From Sipunculus nudus (Eukaryota > Annelida > Sipuncula > Golfingiida > Sipunculidae), in the NCBI GenBank assembly GCA_026874595.1, contig CM049317.1:11566382-11630381 (forward strand): a stretch of DNA of 64,000 nt, given 5' to 3'. Shown here piece after piece: positions 21,797 to 34,240 of this stretch. A program made the position numbers and the translations under genes. Within the stretch, counting starts at the first letter, position 1; every line of letters starts with the position of its first letter. The notes under the pieces are model-generated. The model made no database searches. It was not told the origin of the DNA and saw nothing but the letters and a program-made list of their open reading frames with translations.

Positions 21797-21926
21797 CTAT
21801 TTCCCTCTAATTGTCGCCCAGGCCAATGTTTGTTGACATTGTGTCAATCGCCTGTGGATTGGAGCCAGTCAACGACGGCGGATGTTACCTTAATAAACTT
21901 GTGTTTTTCAGACAACTTGTGATATT
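21797..21926 (+). repeat. Right copy of long direct repeat flanking the LINE
   Basis: Pairs with 18799-18941. Starts exactly after the ATCAATCAAT tail of the LINE. Confidence 0.8.
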
Positions 21927-22560
21927 TTGAACTTTTCAGAGTGAGAGAACTCGGGAATGTATGTCCGCTGCTTGCGTGGTGTAACACTATTGCTTCAGGT
22001 AAAATACAGGCCTGGCAAATGTAAAGGATTGCCTTTGTAAATATGATAAATGATCAAAGCTGATAAAGTTTACAAAGTTTTTAATATAAATATATAACAT
22101 TTTCATTTATATACGAAAATTTGATGTCTATATTTTAAAGCATGGTTTGAGTTTCAGAGTAATGTTTTAAAGACAAAATATCTGGAAGCACCTACACTCC
22201 TAAAGTAAAGAAGCTTAATTGCTTGACTGAAAGGGAAAATCTAAAATCGATTTTATAGAACAACTTCATGACAATAATGCATACATAATTAAAGTAACAA
22301 TAAACATGTTCATTGCAGAAAGGCACACTGAGGAATGTTCTGAGAATTAAGAGATCCTGCATTTAATGCTTTGGCAGGGACTGTTTTTTTCTGTAAAATG
22401 GAAAGTTCTGCTTCTTTGGCATACCCATGTTGAAATGTTTGAGCGATATAATATGTATTTTCTTCACTTCTTCATTAACCTTCACCAATGTTCTTTATAT
22501 ACTAGACAACAAGTATCTACATAGGGCATGTGAGCAACATTCTCCATATCCTTTGCTCTA
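21927..22560. other. Intergenic sequence, no gene seen
   Basis: AT-rich; no repeat or coding signal recognised. Confidence 0.4.
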
Positions 22561-23125
22561 TGCCCTTTATATCCGATAATGCCACAATTAACTTCTTGTG
22601 TAGATGCTGTAGGTAGCTAGGCCAGCAGGCTATACCAGCCCTAGCAAATTCAATTTTAAAGTCCGCAGGGATGAAAGCTTAGTAATTATCCCTGCCTGGT
22701 TAAGGTAACAGCCCTGACAGGGGTGACAGCTCAATACGCTTACTCGACCCATCCTGATGTCCATTTCCAGTACCATTACCTGCATGTTATCCATATACAT
22801 GTCACTGTGATTTGTGTACCTACAACCTAGGAACAAGTACCTGGCCCATACCCTGTTCTCTGTACATACTAGTACTGGACAATTGTCTATAAGGCACATG
22901 TGGGCAGCCCTGTTCCTATCCTGTGTCAGTTGCCCTATACTGGTGCTGATAATGCTAAAATGAACTTCCTGTTTAAAGACTGGAGGCTGACCAGCTTGCT
23001 ATCCCAGCTAGCTACAAAGGCAACAGGGATGAATGCTTTGTAATTACCCATGCCTGAGATAGGTAACGGTCCTGAAAGGAGTTTTTTTTTACATGCAACT
23101 GACCCAAGCCTGGTGTAAATTTCAG
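22561..23125. repeat. Diverged tandem duplication, about 360-375 bp unit
   Basis: GATAATGCCACAATTAACTTC (about 22575) recurs as GATAATGCTAAAATGAACTTC (about 22948). CAGGGATGAAAGCTTAGTAA (about 22665) recurs as CAGGGATGAATGCTTTGTAA (about 23026). This is an old duplication, non-coding on both strands. Confidence 0.65.
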
Positions 23126-23139
23126 TATCACATTTGTAC

Positions 23140-23240
23140 ATGGAGTACCTTATACCAGGTATACAGGTACTAATTAGATCCAGGTACAGTTACAGGTACT
23201 AGGTACTTCCTTCTCATGACAGCCTGGTACAGGTACAGTT
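23140..23240. repeat. AGGTAC-rich repeat, second copy
   Basis: Words such as CAGGTATACAGGTACT and GGTACAGTTACAGGTACT, like 17545-17700. Confidence 0.65.
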
Positions 23241-23561
23241 TCCAGGTCCCAACTCTGACACACAGACACATTGCATTTCCATCTCAGCAGATAATGTTTC
23301 TGTATTTGTCATGAGATGAATGAGAATCTTGAGTTAATGAATCATACATTCCACACAAATTATTAATTTAGTTTAATATTGTTTGCATATAAATTGCCTC
23401 TATTTCTAAAATTATGTTTATGTTGAGACATTTGTTTTCCTCGATTTGAATATTGAAATTTTACGATAATTTGAAATAATAAGCTAGATTTCAACATGCA
23501 GAATTTAAAATTTTCCTAGATCGCGCATGTCACACACATATAGGCCTACGCGTGATTAACT

Positions 23562-23566
<5 letters not shown>

Positions 23567-23617
<51 letters not shown>

Positions 23618-23686
23618 TACACATGTATATCGATGCATGATCTTATACTCTTTTTGTGCATATGTATGTATGTATTTATGTATGTA

Positions 23687-23731
<45 letters not shown>

Positions 23732-23778
23732 GGTAGAGTTACCCTCCGTTGTAAAGTGCTCTTTGGCCTACAGACTAG

Positions 23779-23826
<48 letters not shown>
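23567..23826. repeat. Three (TA)n microsatellites in 260 bp
   Basis: Runs at about 23567-23612, 23689-23727 and 23783-23826, with a (GTAT)n patch at 23661-23690. Confidence 0.95.
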
Positions 23827-23830
<4 letters not shown>

Positions 23831-24675
23831 TGCAAGTACGCCATTAGCCTCAGGCTGGGGGTATGTTAAACAATCCAGCACCGCTTTTCTTCTTTGTATC
23901 ATGCATGGAAACGCCCCTACAGTGCTGAGTCCTCTGCTGTGGATATAACCCCCACGAGGCTGGCCACGAGCTATTCACGCGCGTTCCATACTTTGGCCCA
24001 AGTAGTAGTTTGGTGATCAAACCAAAGCTATTATATGGCCATACGTCTGGTATGTAGCTGTACCGGAGACGTATGTATCAAATGATATGTAGTTTCATTA
24101 AGCACAATGAAAGCTTGCATTTAAACTGAATGGTGTGCCAATGAATCGATTATATCGATGAATGTTAATTTCTCTTAACCTTATCGATTATATAGTTGCA
24201 TTTTCACATAATCTATCACAAACCATTATGTATGTACATGTAAAAAAGTGATTATTATATAAAAAATAATCTGTGATCATATGAGAAAGGCGGGACGTTT
24301 AGGAGCAAACAGCATTAAAACTGAACCTTGATTACCTTGTGAAGCGAATAGTTGTCAAGATTACGACCGTTACCTTGACCTTGTAGCGTGCTGTACTATC
24401 AGACTGAGTTTACTCGGTGTAATTTTCTGCAGCAGATTTCATAGTAAAATAACAGGTTATTATCAGTCATTTTATTTTCTCACAATTATTTTACAACCAA
24501 TTTCTGGAACCATTTGGTACACAGGTCCAAAATATGTAGTTCCTTTGATGATGGGCTCAATCAACTCAGTTTAATAACAGTAAAAAATGCAAGCACAGAA
24601 TACTTTATTACTAGTCAGACCGGCAAGGCAGTCAGGATTTGTGTACATATGTCATACACATAAGATCAGACAGGT
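23827..24675. other. Intergenic sequence, minor repeat words
   Basis: No gene. The segment near 23955-23990 (GGCCACGAGCTATTCACGCG) resembles 27950-27990 and 30120-30160, so it may be a weak dispersed repeat. Confidence 0.35.
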
Positions 24676-25392
24676 AAACAAAGGACCTGTGGGTTACGGC
24701 GCTCAGCTGAAATTGATTATGAGAATATTTTTATATATACCTAACATATGGAAATGTGGCAACAGTTAGCCTCCCATGATTAAATATTTCAATAAGTATC
24801 GGTATATGACTGAAGTGACTGTAATATGCATGTAAATAATTAAAAGGAAGAAAGTGGAGATGAGTTGATCAAATTATAATAATACACCTTGAATTTATCA
24901 ACTGAAATAAGGGGGCGTTAAAAATAATCAAAATTTTCAATATTCCAGATCAGATAAGTGTGATATCCATTTGTAATTCCGAACTGGGGCTTTCATTTTG
25001 AAACAAATATGTGGGCAGATGGCCTCTGTGACCTTGACCTTTGACCTCTTGATCCCCAAATCAAACATTTTCTTCCGCAATTGGCAGGTGAGCAAAATTT
25101 GAAAGATGGGAGGTTTAGGATAAAAGTTTGGCTTAAAATGCATCCACAATCTTTTTTAAAGAAATGGATCCCGTGACCTTGATCTTTTACCTCATGACCC
25201 CAAAATCAAAATTGTTTTTACTTTAGTGATGGGCCATATATTAGTCAAGTTTAAATTGATATGTCATCCAAACCGTATTAATTATCGGGTAACAAATATG
25301 TGGACACACAAAAAGACGATCAGATGGACAGACGGATGGATGGACAAGGTGATTACAATAGGGCATCCACTTATTCAAGCGGGCCCAAATAT
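24676..25392 (-). mobile_element. Helentron-like non-autonomous element with TTGACCTTTGACCT core (copy D)
   Basis: Begins AAACAAAGGACCTGTGGGTT then ACGGCGCTCAGCTGA, the terminus shared with copies at 34204-34240 (reversed), 35801 and 59101 (reversed). Two core units spaced about 147 bp carry GTGACCTTGACCTTTGACCT (25028-25047) and a decayed version at 25174. It ends with (GGAY)n at 25318-25350 and a GGGCATCC..GCGGGCCC hairpin. No ORF. Confidence 0.65.
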
Positions 25393-25509
25393 CACACAAG
25401 ATTTCAGGACACTAGATGGTACCATAGTTGCAAATTTGACAGTTCATTTATCCATATAATTTTGCAGTCTTTAAATAAAGGGAGAAAAATCATTAAAAAT
25501 AGAAAAAAT

Positions 25510-25710
25510 ACAGGTGGCGCCACCAGTCTTTAGGAACTGAAGAAACCAGTCATAATCATTATCACACTAGGTTTCTTCAGTTCCTGATGAAACGACATTC
25601 GATAAACTGACATTATTGCTATCAATTAGAGGTCACAAAATCAGAAAAAAATCATAAAAATTAGGAAATGTGCAAGTGGCGCCACCAGTTTTCGGGAACT
25701 GACAAACCTT
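25510..25710. repeat. TGGCGCCACCAGT repeat, two units, with a hairpin
   Basis: GGTGGCGCCACCAGTCTTTAGGAACTGA at 25513 (longer phrase at 25513-25540) recurs in variant form at 25676-25705. AGGAACTGAAGAAACC (25532-25547) and GGTTTCTTCAGTTCCT (25570-25585) form a perfect 16-bp stem. Related units are at 38786-39560. Confidence 0.7.
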
Positions 25711-26906
25711 GTCCTTGTCAATATCTAAGGCACGATTCAGGGCTATCCATTCATTAATTATCAAAATAAAGTCGAGCCCGCTTATTGTCATTTCGGTGGT
25801 ACATGCTTATATTATGATAATAATCGGGATGTGATATCATGCGGGCTTCAACATCGATGTCTTCTTGAGTCATAGAATAAGCGTTATGTTTCACATGATA
25901 TTTAATAAATTGTCAATAAAAAGGAAACAGAAACGATAATTAAATTTTTATTGCATTACAGCATATCAAATAACGTGTATGCCCACCTGACAATTTATTT
26001 CCAATAATTTTTGTGCCGTATGTAGCATTAACTGACCAAATTCTGATTTGACAACAGAAAGTGACGTAGCGTCATTTCACAAGGTCTGGAAATATTCGGC
26101 ACAGTTACAACGTTATGCAAAGGCAGACTATTTTACCAGATAATTCTTGCACTTTTCTGACTCTTGTATCTTATTTTCCGATTGTTTTACTAATAACCGA
26201 AACTTTCATGATCAGTTCGTCTTTATGATAGGACTGCATGTTCGAGCAGCAGGCATCGTCAAACGATTGTCAAGTTTCACGGCGATTGAGGTTTTTGATC
26301 GACAATCGCTTCCACTTCTCTCAAAACCTCCAGCTTTTCGTGGAACCTCAAAGGGGATTACCAGCCGTTAATTAACACCGTTAACAGCTCGTGCTTCATA
26401 AAATATCGGCGAAACGTGACTGAGGTGTAAGCTGCGACCTTGCAAAGGTCAGGAGTTCATCATGTATGGCATATGATCGCAAACATTGCCCTTGTTAACG
26501 TACGAAGAAACGCAATGATCTTGATTAACGTGGTTTATTAAGACATTAATTAAACTAAGTGTCGGTCGGTGACCCGCATGCATCACTGCACTTGCCTGCC
26601 GCGCACAGGAGGGAGGTGAAATGGTGTGATACGCCTGACCGATTACAGGCTCATGGCCTCTCCGATCTTTGTAACGGCGTTAAATGTGATATTAACTTCC
26701 AACTGGTATCACTAAAAAGGGTACCAAGCATGACAATAAACGGGATCATGACAATATTCCATGATATTAAACGGTCAGATTGCATATATAGGAAATGGTT
26801 TTGAATTTCCGATTTATGTGACAATAAAGAATTTTCTGGTAACCGATATGACACAAAGTGGGACTTGACTGTACTTGAGGTTTTGTATCAATTTTTTCAT
26901 TATTCT
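25711..26906. other. Intergenic sequence, no gene seen
   Basis: Short plus-strand frames at 26147-26371 and 26559-26804 show no domain or splice context. Confidence 0.35.
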
Positions 26907-27140
26907 GCGGGGTACTTACTTAGCCCCATAACTCGGAGGATATAGGTCACAGTGCCCTAATTTCAGGTCCCCAGGAGTTTTTTTTCTATTGACCTCCCTG
27001 GATATTCAGTTACAGGTTTCTAGGTCCTACGGTGTCAAAACATGCCAGTCTAACAGACAGAAAGACAGGTGGACGTACGGACGGATGGACGCTGACCGAT
27101 CACTTTAGGTCAGTTGACTTACAGTCATCTGAACTAAAAG
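26907..27140 (-). mobile_element. Truncated Helentron-like element, microsatellite and hairpin end (copy E)
   Basis: Shares CCCCATAACTCGGAGGATATAGG-like sequence (26924-26946) and the (ACGG/ATGG)n block near 27060-27090 with copy C. Ends with the TCAGTTGACTTACAGTCATC..TGAACTAAAA hairpin (27110-27140). The rest of the element is absent. Confidence 0.6.
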
Positions 27141-27387
27141 CATTCGAAAGATTAGATGAGACGGGCGTAATTTCACTTAGCCTTAAATTGATTAAAGCAC
27201 AGTCATGCAATTACTGTTGCTGGTAACCGCATATTTGTTTTAATATAAAGATTTGCTTATGAAGAAATTAATGTGATGTTTATTGATAATTCTACATTTC
27301 ATTAGTTTTGATCCTGCAAATATGATATTTTTTATTTATTAATCTTGTACAACTGATAATTCTAACTGCAATTAAACATGCGAAATG

Positions 27388-27388
<1 letters not shown>

Positions 27389-27453
<65 letters not shown>

Positions 27454-27520
27454 TTTAATTGACTTTGCAAAATATTTCAGCCCCGTCCCCTCCACCAATC
27501 CTGGCTACGCCCGTGGATTA
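27389..27520. repeat. (TA)n microsatellite next to a C-rich repeat end
   Basis: About 62 bp of AT repeats (27389-27451), then CCCCGTCCCCTCCACC and CCTGGCTACGCCCGTG, which resembles the end of a common dispersed invertebrate repeat. Confidence 0.7.
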
Positions 27521-29004
27521 GATTGATTGAACAGATTAGATTAGATAGATTTGATAAATATAAAAGATTGATTTTTAAGATGCATTGATAAAATACAATA
27601 ACAGATAATATAGACGCAAAAGACTAGATTAAATTGGATTACACAGATTAGGCAGATAAAACATATAAATTATTATATAATTTGACGCCAGGTGGCAGTA
27701 CCTATCCTAGATATGGCAATTTAGCCATGTGGCCAGAATACTTGAGTCTTATTTACTTTTCCAGCTGCACTAGTCTACAGTTTGGTTAGTACACCAGTAC
27801 GTAATACTCCCCAAGGCCGCCACATATTTTTACTTGTCTGACACGCATGCTTATATTTTCATGTCGGGAAGTATACAAATATACCCTATTACATGCATAA
27901 AGAAAAACTCTCATCTCCCCATGTGAGAAAAAAAAAACCCACACGCTATCGGCCACAAGTTGTCCACGTGCGTGCCTGAAACTATAGGGCCGTATTGCCC
28001 CAGTTGTTAGTCTCCGTAAAGCTCGCGTATGGGGCATGGCTGAATCTAAATAAAAGCTTACCTATGCACCTGAGGGGTTTGCAGAGTTCATCAATTAACT
28101 TTATTCATTTACATGTTCGACATTTCGGAGTTTAATTGAATTATTCAACCTTATTGCAACTATAACAAGATAAGAACTATCTGTGGAATTGCGATATGAT
28201 GTGTTCATTATTCTGGACTGTGAGATTTGAATTCCAGGCTTGTTTTTTTTAACTATATGGCATATGTAAGAATGTGCATATAAAAATAGACGTTATAGAT
28301 TAATCACTTTTGCAGTATAATATATGTAGAAGCATATATATATATAATTTGTTCGGCTAAATTGTTTTATTAAATCAAGCCTGCTAGCTTTTCTTTTTTT
28401 CCAAAACTGGCACGAATATTAAGTATACGACATAGAATATAAACTATTGTACCACATTTTTGCAATCCTGTCAAAAGGGGTTACGTAAGGCGCATGTCTC
28501 CCATTTCTACCTAAACTATTCTGAAAATTACAAATATAAGCGTTAAGAGCACCGTAAATTGTGCATAATGCTCCCGTCGCATATTATGTGACCTCTGACC
28601 TCATAAAACATGCGTGAATTTTGCTGAGAATGTAATTCAAACTGTATTGGTAATTTTTTATGACGAGTTTCATGAAAACCCATAAGATTTTTGGTTAGTC
28701 ATCACGGGCCACAAAAGTATGAAGACCTCTGACCTCATTAAATATGCAAGGATTTTGCATGATGGATACAATATAATATGCGAATACGGTAGGCTATAAT
28801 ATGCAAATACGTGCAATTTAATTACGTCACGCGGTGCATGGAGCTCGCAATATTTCAAGAGTGACTGAATGAACCCAGCTGAATGAATGAGTTTAATCTA
28901 GCGTTCCGACCGGTGTTTTTACTCAGGATATACATTTACCCTCTGGTTTCTAAATCGGGGGTATAAGAGGAAAATTTAGGGTATAATTTTAGTTAATATT
29001 CAAA
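27521..29004. other. Intergenic sequence, no gene seen
   Basis: AT-rich. Two near-repeats, ACCTCTGACCTCATAAAACATGC and ACCTCTGACCTCATTAAATATGC type words (about 28590 and 28722), suggest a decayed duplication. Confidence 0.35.
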
Positions 29005-29265
29005 TTCACAGGGCGCACGAAATAAATATCGCGTGCGAACGAGGTAGTAACGCGTGCTCACGGAATAACTAGCGTGCGCACGAGAAAATATTTCTTAAGC
29101 ACGCGATAGGTATTCCATGTGCACGCGTTACTGTCTATTGCGCACGAGATGGTGTCTCATGCGCACGAAATAACATAATGTTATGGATCCCACTCCCAGC
29201 AATCGTAGTGTTCGTGTGCGAATGCGTTTCGCGATAGTATATAGTATACCGTGCGCACGAAATGA
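29005..29265. repeat. Cluster of palindromic GTGCGCAC-type words
   Basis: GCGCACGAAATAA, GCGTGCGCACGAG, GTGCACGCGTTACT and similar self-complementary words recur every 20-30 bp, about eleven times, in otherwise AT-rich sequence. Related words lie at 16040-16130. Confidence 0.7.
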
Positions 29266-30995
29266 AAATATAATTTCATGCATGTCCTCTCCCATCTATA
29301 TACCGTAGAAAACAATCTGAAAAAAATATGATTGTACCATTTTTATTTCATTTTTGCATGACGACAGGGATATATGTGAGGATGATACACAGACTTTCAT
29401 TTCTTTATTAGTTGCAAAATGACTACACGTATAATAGACCACATTACTCAAGAGTGTACATTTATTCGCAAAACAGGTTTGCCATAATTATACATAAAAG
29501 CCAAAAAAAAAAAAAAAAAACTGACGGTGATGCCACCCAATTTTCTTTGCAGTTCATTATACACAACTAATGTTTCCAGCCATTGATGAAAAAGGCATTT
29601 AATAAAAGATGACATACAAAGAACGAGAGACAAACACTGCGCCATGGCTAGCTCACAGGTGAGCTATAAATAATTGAATATAACATTGTGGAGTTAAAAC
29701 TTCAGCACCACAAATCTTTGATGTAACGAATGCCGACATTTTAGAACTAAAACCTTACATTTTATTGATCAGTATGGCGGATTTGTAAATTAAAACATAA
29801 TTATTTCTTTTTCATCACATGAGACAACCGTTTTTTTAACTGTTGAAGATGAAAACGCAATATGATCATGCAATATTATGCAACAAGATACCTTGGGGGA
29901 GAGGCGAATATACCGATTAGCAATTGCACGGATCAAGGTTTGTGGGTCACAAGTTGGCGAAAAGCTAGGACAGAAGTAAGGTCAAGCACGCTGAAATCCG
30001 TCACAGTCATCAAGGTCTATTTATATATTCCTCAATAATTTGACCTTGATCTAGAGGTTTGTGGGTACCCTACAAACACAAGGGAACATTTCAGAGAGCC
30101 ACCTGGCGGAGAAAGCCCACACGCGGTTTTTCACGAGTTGTTCACGCGCTCCAGTTTCAGATGGCACAGAGTCTGGCATGTGGCTGGACTGGACAAGCGT
30201 ATCTGGTAACTTGCATATCAACGCCAAAGCAATTATTACATGCTTTATAATTTTGATTTTAGTGCGGTACTAATGTATACGCTCTCAAATTGGATTATAT
30301 TTATTTTAAGGCGGTGGTCTAGCTGGGATCGTGAAATGCTTTCGTTCAGCAACCCCCCCCCCCCCCACACACACCCCTTTGTGCACGTGAAACTAAAAAT
30401 ATTCGTATCTATGATAAAAAGGCTTGCTTTCTTCAGCTGCACATAAAAGCACACCAACTGAAATATAGTCAAGAGGCATATGATATGTAAATTAACTGTT
30501 ACTGCTAATATTAGTATTATTAAATTGCAGCTATATTTTCAAAGCGGAATTCTACGATTTCTTCATGCACCATTTCATTTGGGAAAGCTGGACCTCATAA
30601 TGTGTACATGATGTACAATTTTCCAGATTTCCAAGATAAATCCTTCCCAAATGTTTACAATGGCCTAAGATGAGTTGCATAATGTTTTTTCCACCAAAGT
30701 CGTTGACCTGAAAAAGATTACGTTTATAAAGATCTTATAAAAAAGGTTTTACAATTTTGATGAACCCGCAAGGTATAACGTCGTTTTTATCAGAGCCAAT
30801 GATCATATAATAAGATATAACTCTGACAATATGAAGCACTTTTCGTACCGAACGGGTTGTGACTGGCCACGATCTGTATACATGTACAAGCAAATTACAC
30901 GTTTATTATTTTGCACCTGAAGATTAATTTAGTTTCATTCCCCATTGATAGATGGCGATGCAAGTTCATCCTCTGGACAGTGCATCATTCGGAAC
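29266..30995. other. Intergenic sequence with simple repeats
   Basis: No gene. An A-run at about 29503-29520, C14 at 30353-30366, and a TTCACGAGTTGTTCACGCGC repeat word near 30130. Confidence 0.4.
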
Positions 30996-31037
30996 ACCTC
31001 GGCCGAATCCGTTGGCTTCTAGCCTCGAATGTATCTG
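30996..31037 (+). repeat. Left arm of inverted repeat flanking element A
   Basis: Contains CCGAATCCGTTGGCTTCTAG; the complement is at 34867-34908 with about 90% identity over about 40 bp. Confidence 0.75.
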
Positions 31038-31073
31038 TGGCCACAGTCGCTCGAATCCCTATTTGTGGTTGTG

Positions 31074-34000
31074 TTTTTAGCTCAGCTGACTATAAGTCAT
31101 CTGAGCTATAGTCGTTGTCCATTGTCCGTCGTCCTTCCGTCTGTCTGTCCGTCCGTCTGTCCGGATGTCCGTCCGTAATACTGGCACGTTTCGACACTGT
31201 TGGACCTACGAATCTGAAATTCGGCATACAGTTTTTGTCCCCAAAATCTCCTACCATGCCGAAAATTGGGTCAATAGGAATTCGTTCCTTCGAGATATTA
31301 AGGAAAAACCTCAATTTTTTATTAGAAATCTATTTTCACACTTCAGGACTGCCTAATATCAAAATCACTCATCTGGTTTTCTTCATATTTACCATAAATA
31401 TTCCTCTATATAGTTCCTATGTACATGCCAGATATTAAGTCAGTACTATATAATTTAAAAAAAGTAATGGGCCCAAACATAATGGACTTTGTAAAAAAAT
31501 CAGGAAGATATTTGGTCACTTAAGACCAAAAGTGTTAAAGGTAGGGACTTTTTTTCCAGTAATACAACTTTAATTAATCAAAATTTAATTGTATACCAAA
31601 AATTAGATCAAAATCTGTTATTTTTTTTTAAATATTGGCAAAAATATAAAATTGGTACCTTAAATTTTGCCAAACTTTGGCCACGGCACGTTTTTTTTCC
31701 TGTAAGTACTGTGGATTTAATTTTCACAGCATGTATACATAAGGATTTAATCTGTTAAAATCTGAAAATTGAAAATAAAAGCTGCAAAATTAGGCTAGTT
31801 ATTGAATTTTTTTGGAGGCTCTTGTTGTATTCCCTTACATTGTCAAGCAGTCCACTTTGATGACTGTAGGTCATTTAGTGCACATCTCTATGCTCCCCAG
31901 GCTGTTGGCATAATTTTAGATGTCCCCAAAATCTCCTACCATACCGAAAATCGGGTCATTAGGACTTTGTTCCTTCGAGATATTAAGGAAAAAACTCCGT
32001 TTTCCATAAAAAGAGCCATTGTTACACTTCAAGGCTGCCTAATATCAAAAGCACTGATCTGTTTTTGATCGTATTTAGTATTCACATTCTTTCATACATT
32101 TTCTGTGAACATACCAAAAATTAGGTCAGTATTGGGTATTATTTTGAAGTTATGGGCCAAAACATAATGCAATTTTTTTAAAAATCAGGATATATATTTA
32201 CTCACTTAACATGAGAATTGCTGAACCTAGAGACTTTTTTTTCAGGAATATAACTTTATTTAATCAAGATTCAATTGTTTACCCAAAATTAGATCTGAAT
32301 TTTGCAAATTTTTCAAGTAATTAGCACAAATAAAAAATCAATACCTTAAATTTTGTCCAACTTTAGCACTGTTGATTTAATTTTCACAGCATATATACAT
32401 AAGGATTTGATCTTTTAAAATCTGAAATTTCAAAGAAATTGATTGGAAAAAATAGCTTTTATTCATGTTTTCATACACCATGTCAAGTGTTGTTAAATCT
32501 AGCCCACCTAGTAGTAGCTTGCCTTGGGTCAGCTTGGCCACTACCAACAGGCTTCCCCTCTGCCCTGCATTCCACCCCCCCCCCCCCCCCCCGATGGTGC
32601 ATAAACTAGATGAATGTTATTATTTTCTGTATTTGATTCATTCTTATTCTAGGCTATGCTACATTTTAGATTTTGTATTGTACCACCAGGGTTACAATGA
32701 TTAAAGTGTACATTTAATTGTGTCCACAAAGTGGTGTATTGCTATGAAAGTGTGGATGTTCATGAGATAAGTAATTCCTTACTTCAGAAGAGTAAAAACT
32801 TCACCAGGTGTGAAACTGACTATTAATTCCAGTAATAAATTAAAACTGGGATAGTAATTAGCACAATGATATTGTTTGTCCCTCATTCAACCAACAGTGT
32901 GTATACTTTATTTGAATAGATGTTTTATTTTATCAAATTTACTGAATCTTTTATTTTATTTTGGTGAATAAAATTAAGCATGTACTTGTAGATGCCATGT
33001 TGTGGCATTATTTTCTTTTAAATTCAGTTTAAACATTTATGATTTAAAAATAATAAAATATATGTGTATGCATAATATGATCCAATATTAGCTACACTCT
33101 GGATATATGATGATTGCAACTTTTGCAACAATTCTAATATTTTAACTTATAGTTTCAGTTTTTTACTCTGTATATATAATGATTGCAACTTTTGCAACAA
33201 TTCTAATATTTTAACTTATATTTTCAGGGTTTTTTTTTATTAAAAATTTTTAAAACCTGTAAATAAAAAAATGCTTCAGATAAAAACTTCTTAATGGAAA
33301 AAGTGGATATGCTGAAAAAAAAATAGGATTATATATAAACTTAAATGCATTATTCCCTTGAAAGTGAAATAAAGGTATTGGTCCATTCTGTCCACTTGCC
33401 TGTCCATCTGTAAATTTGCATATGCATCACAGTATCTCAAAACTTTTCCTGTTTTTCTTCATGGCAGTCTTGTCAGAGTATTAGTTTGCAATCATGTATT
33501 TAGAACTTTACTATAACCAAGTAGGAGGGCCCCTTTCCTCTTAGCTTTTCATATTCTTATATAAATGAAAAACATTACAATAGAATATTTCTACATCCAC
33601 CTTCGTGCTGCCCTCACTTTTCCCTTCTCCGAACCCCATCCCAAAGTCAGCCTCAATAAGCAAGAACAAGATGAATCAGATATATTCATACTTTAATATT
33701 TTGTATAACTATTCGTCCATAGGTACCTATGTACATGCCAGAAATTATGTCAATATTGTGTAATTTGTAGACATAGTGGGCATCACAATAATGTACCTTG
33801 TCAAGACTAAAGAGATATTGTGTCATACAGTCACAAATTCATAAATCACTTCATCAGCATAGTTAATCATAACATCATATCTGTCAAATTGAAAGCTTGC
33901 AGACTACCATACACTTTAGATCCTTCAACAAATAGCCTTATCATCATTCTACTTCTGCTTATTACTGCTGTCATTGCATTCATATTTGCTCAAATATATC

Positions 34001-34240
34001 ACAATTTTCAACCCCTCCTAAATAAATAAAAAATAAACCACTATATTTGACTCTATTAATCCATCAGTCAGGTAATTTCATTTATCATTTACTCACATAT
34101 TACATTACATTCCTTTATAATAGCCCAACATGTCCATGATATTCATAAGCTTTATCGACTCGATATAGTATCACAGTGGAGAAACATTTATAGTCCAATC
34201 ACGATCAGCTGAGCGCCGTGACCCATGGGTCCCTTGTTTA
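31074..34240 (+). mobile_element. Helentron-like non-autonomous element, about 3.2 kb, with duplicated 680-bp core (copy A)
   Basis: Starts TTTTTAGCTCAGCTGACTAT, a hairpin with TCATCTGAGCTATAG, then (GTCC/GTCT)n (31121-31175). It ends CAGCTGAGCGCCGTGACCCA plus TGGGTCCCTTGTT (34208-34240). The core opens with CCCCAAAATCTCCTACCATG (31241), which recurs at 31923, a tandem duplication of about 682 bp. A third partial unit is at 33720. Copy B (57568-59135) shares this core once. No transposase or ORF above noise. C18 interrupts it at 32575-32592. Confidence 0.7.
33108..33230 (+). repeat. Tandem duplication, about 70 bp, inside element A
   Basis: ATGATTGCAACTTTTGCAAC and the following AATTCTAATATTTTAACTTA occur at about 33110 and 33180 almost unchanged. 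Confidence 0.85.

Noticed and set aside
18799-21926. The 130-143-bp direct repeats as LTRs of an LTR retrotransposon
   Set aside because: They begin and end without TG..CA, the interior is a non-LTR reverse transcriptase with a tetranucleotide tail, and no primer-binding site or integrase was seen.
31115-31438. 107-codon ORF in element A
   Set aside because: Reads through the (GTCC)n microsatellite and the repeat core. A counterpart at 57563-57905 is broken into two frames, so there is no conserved coding.
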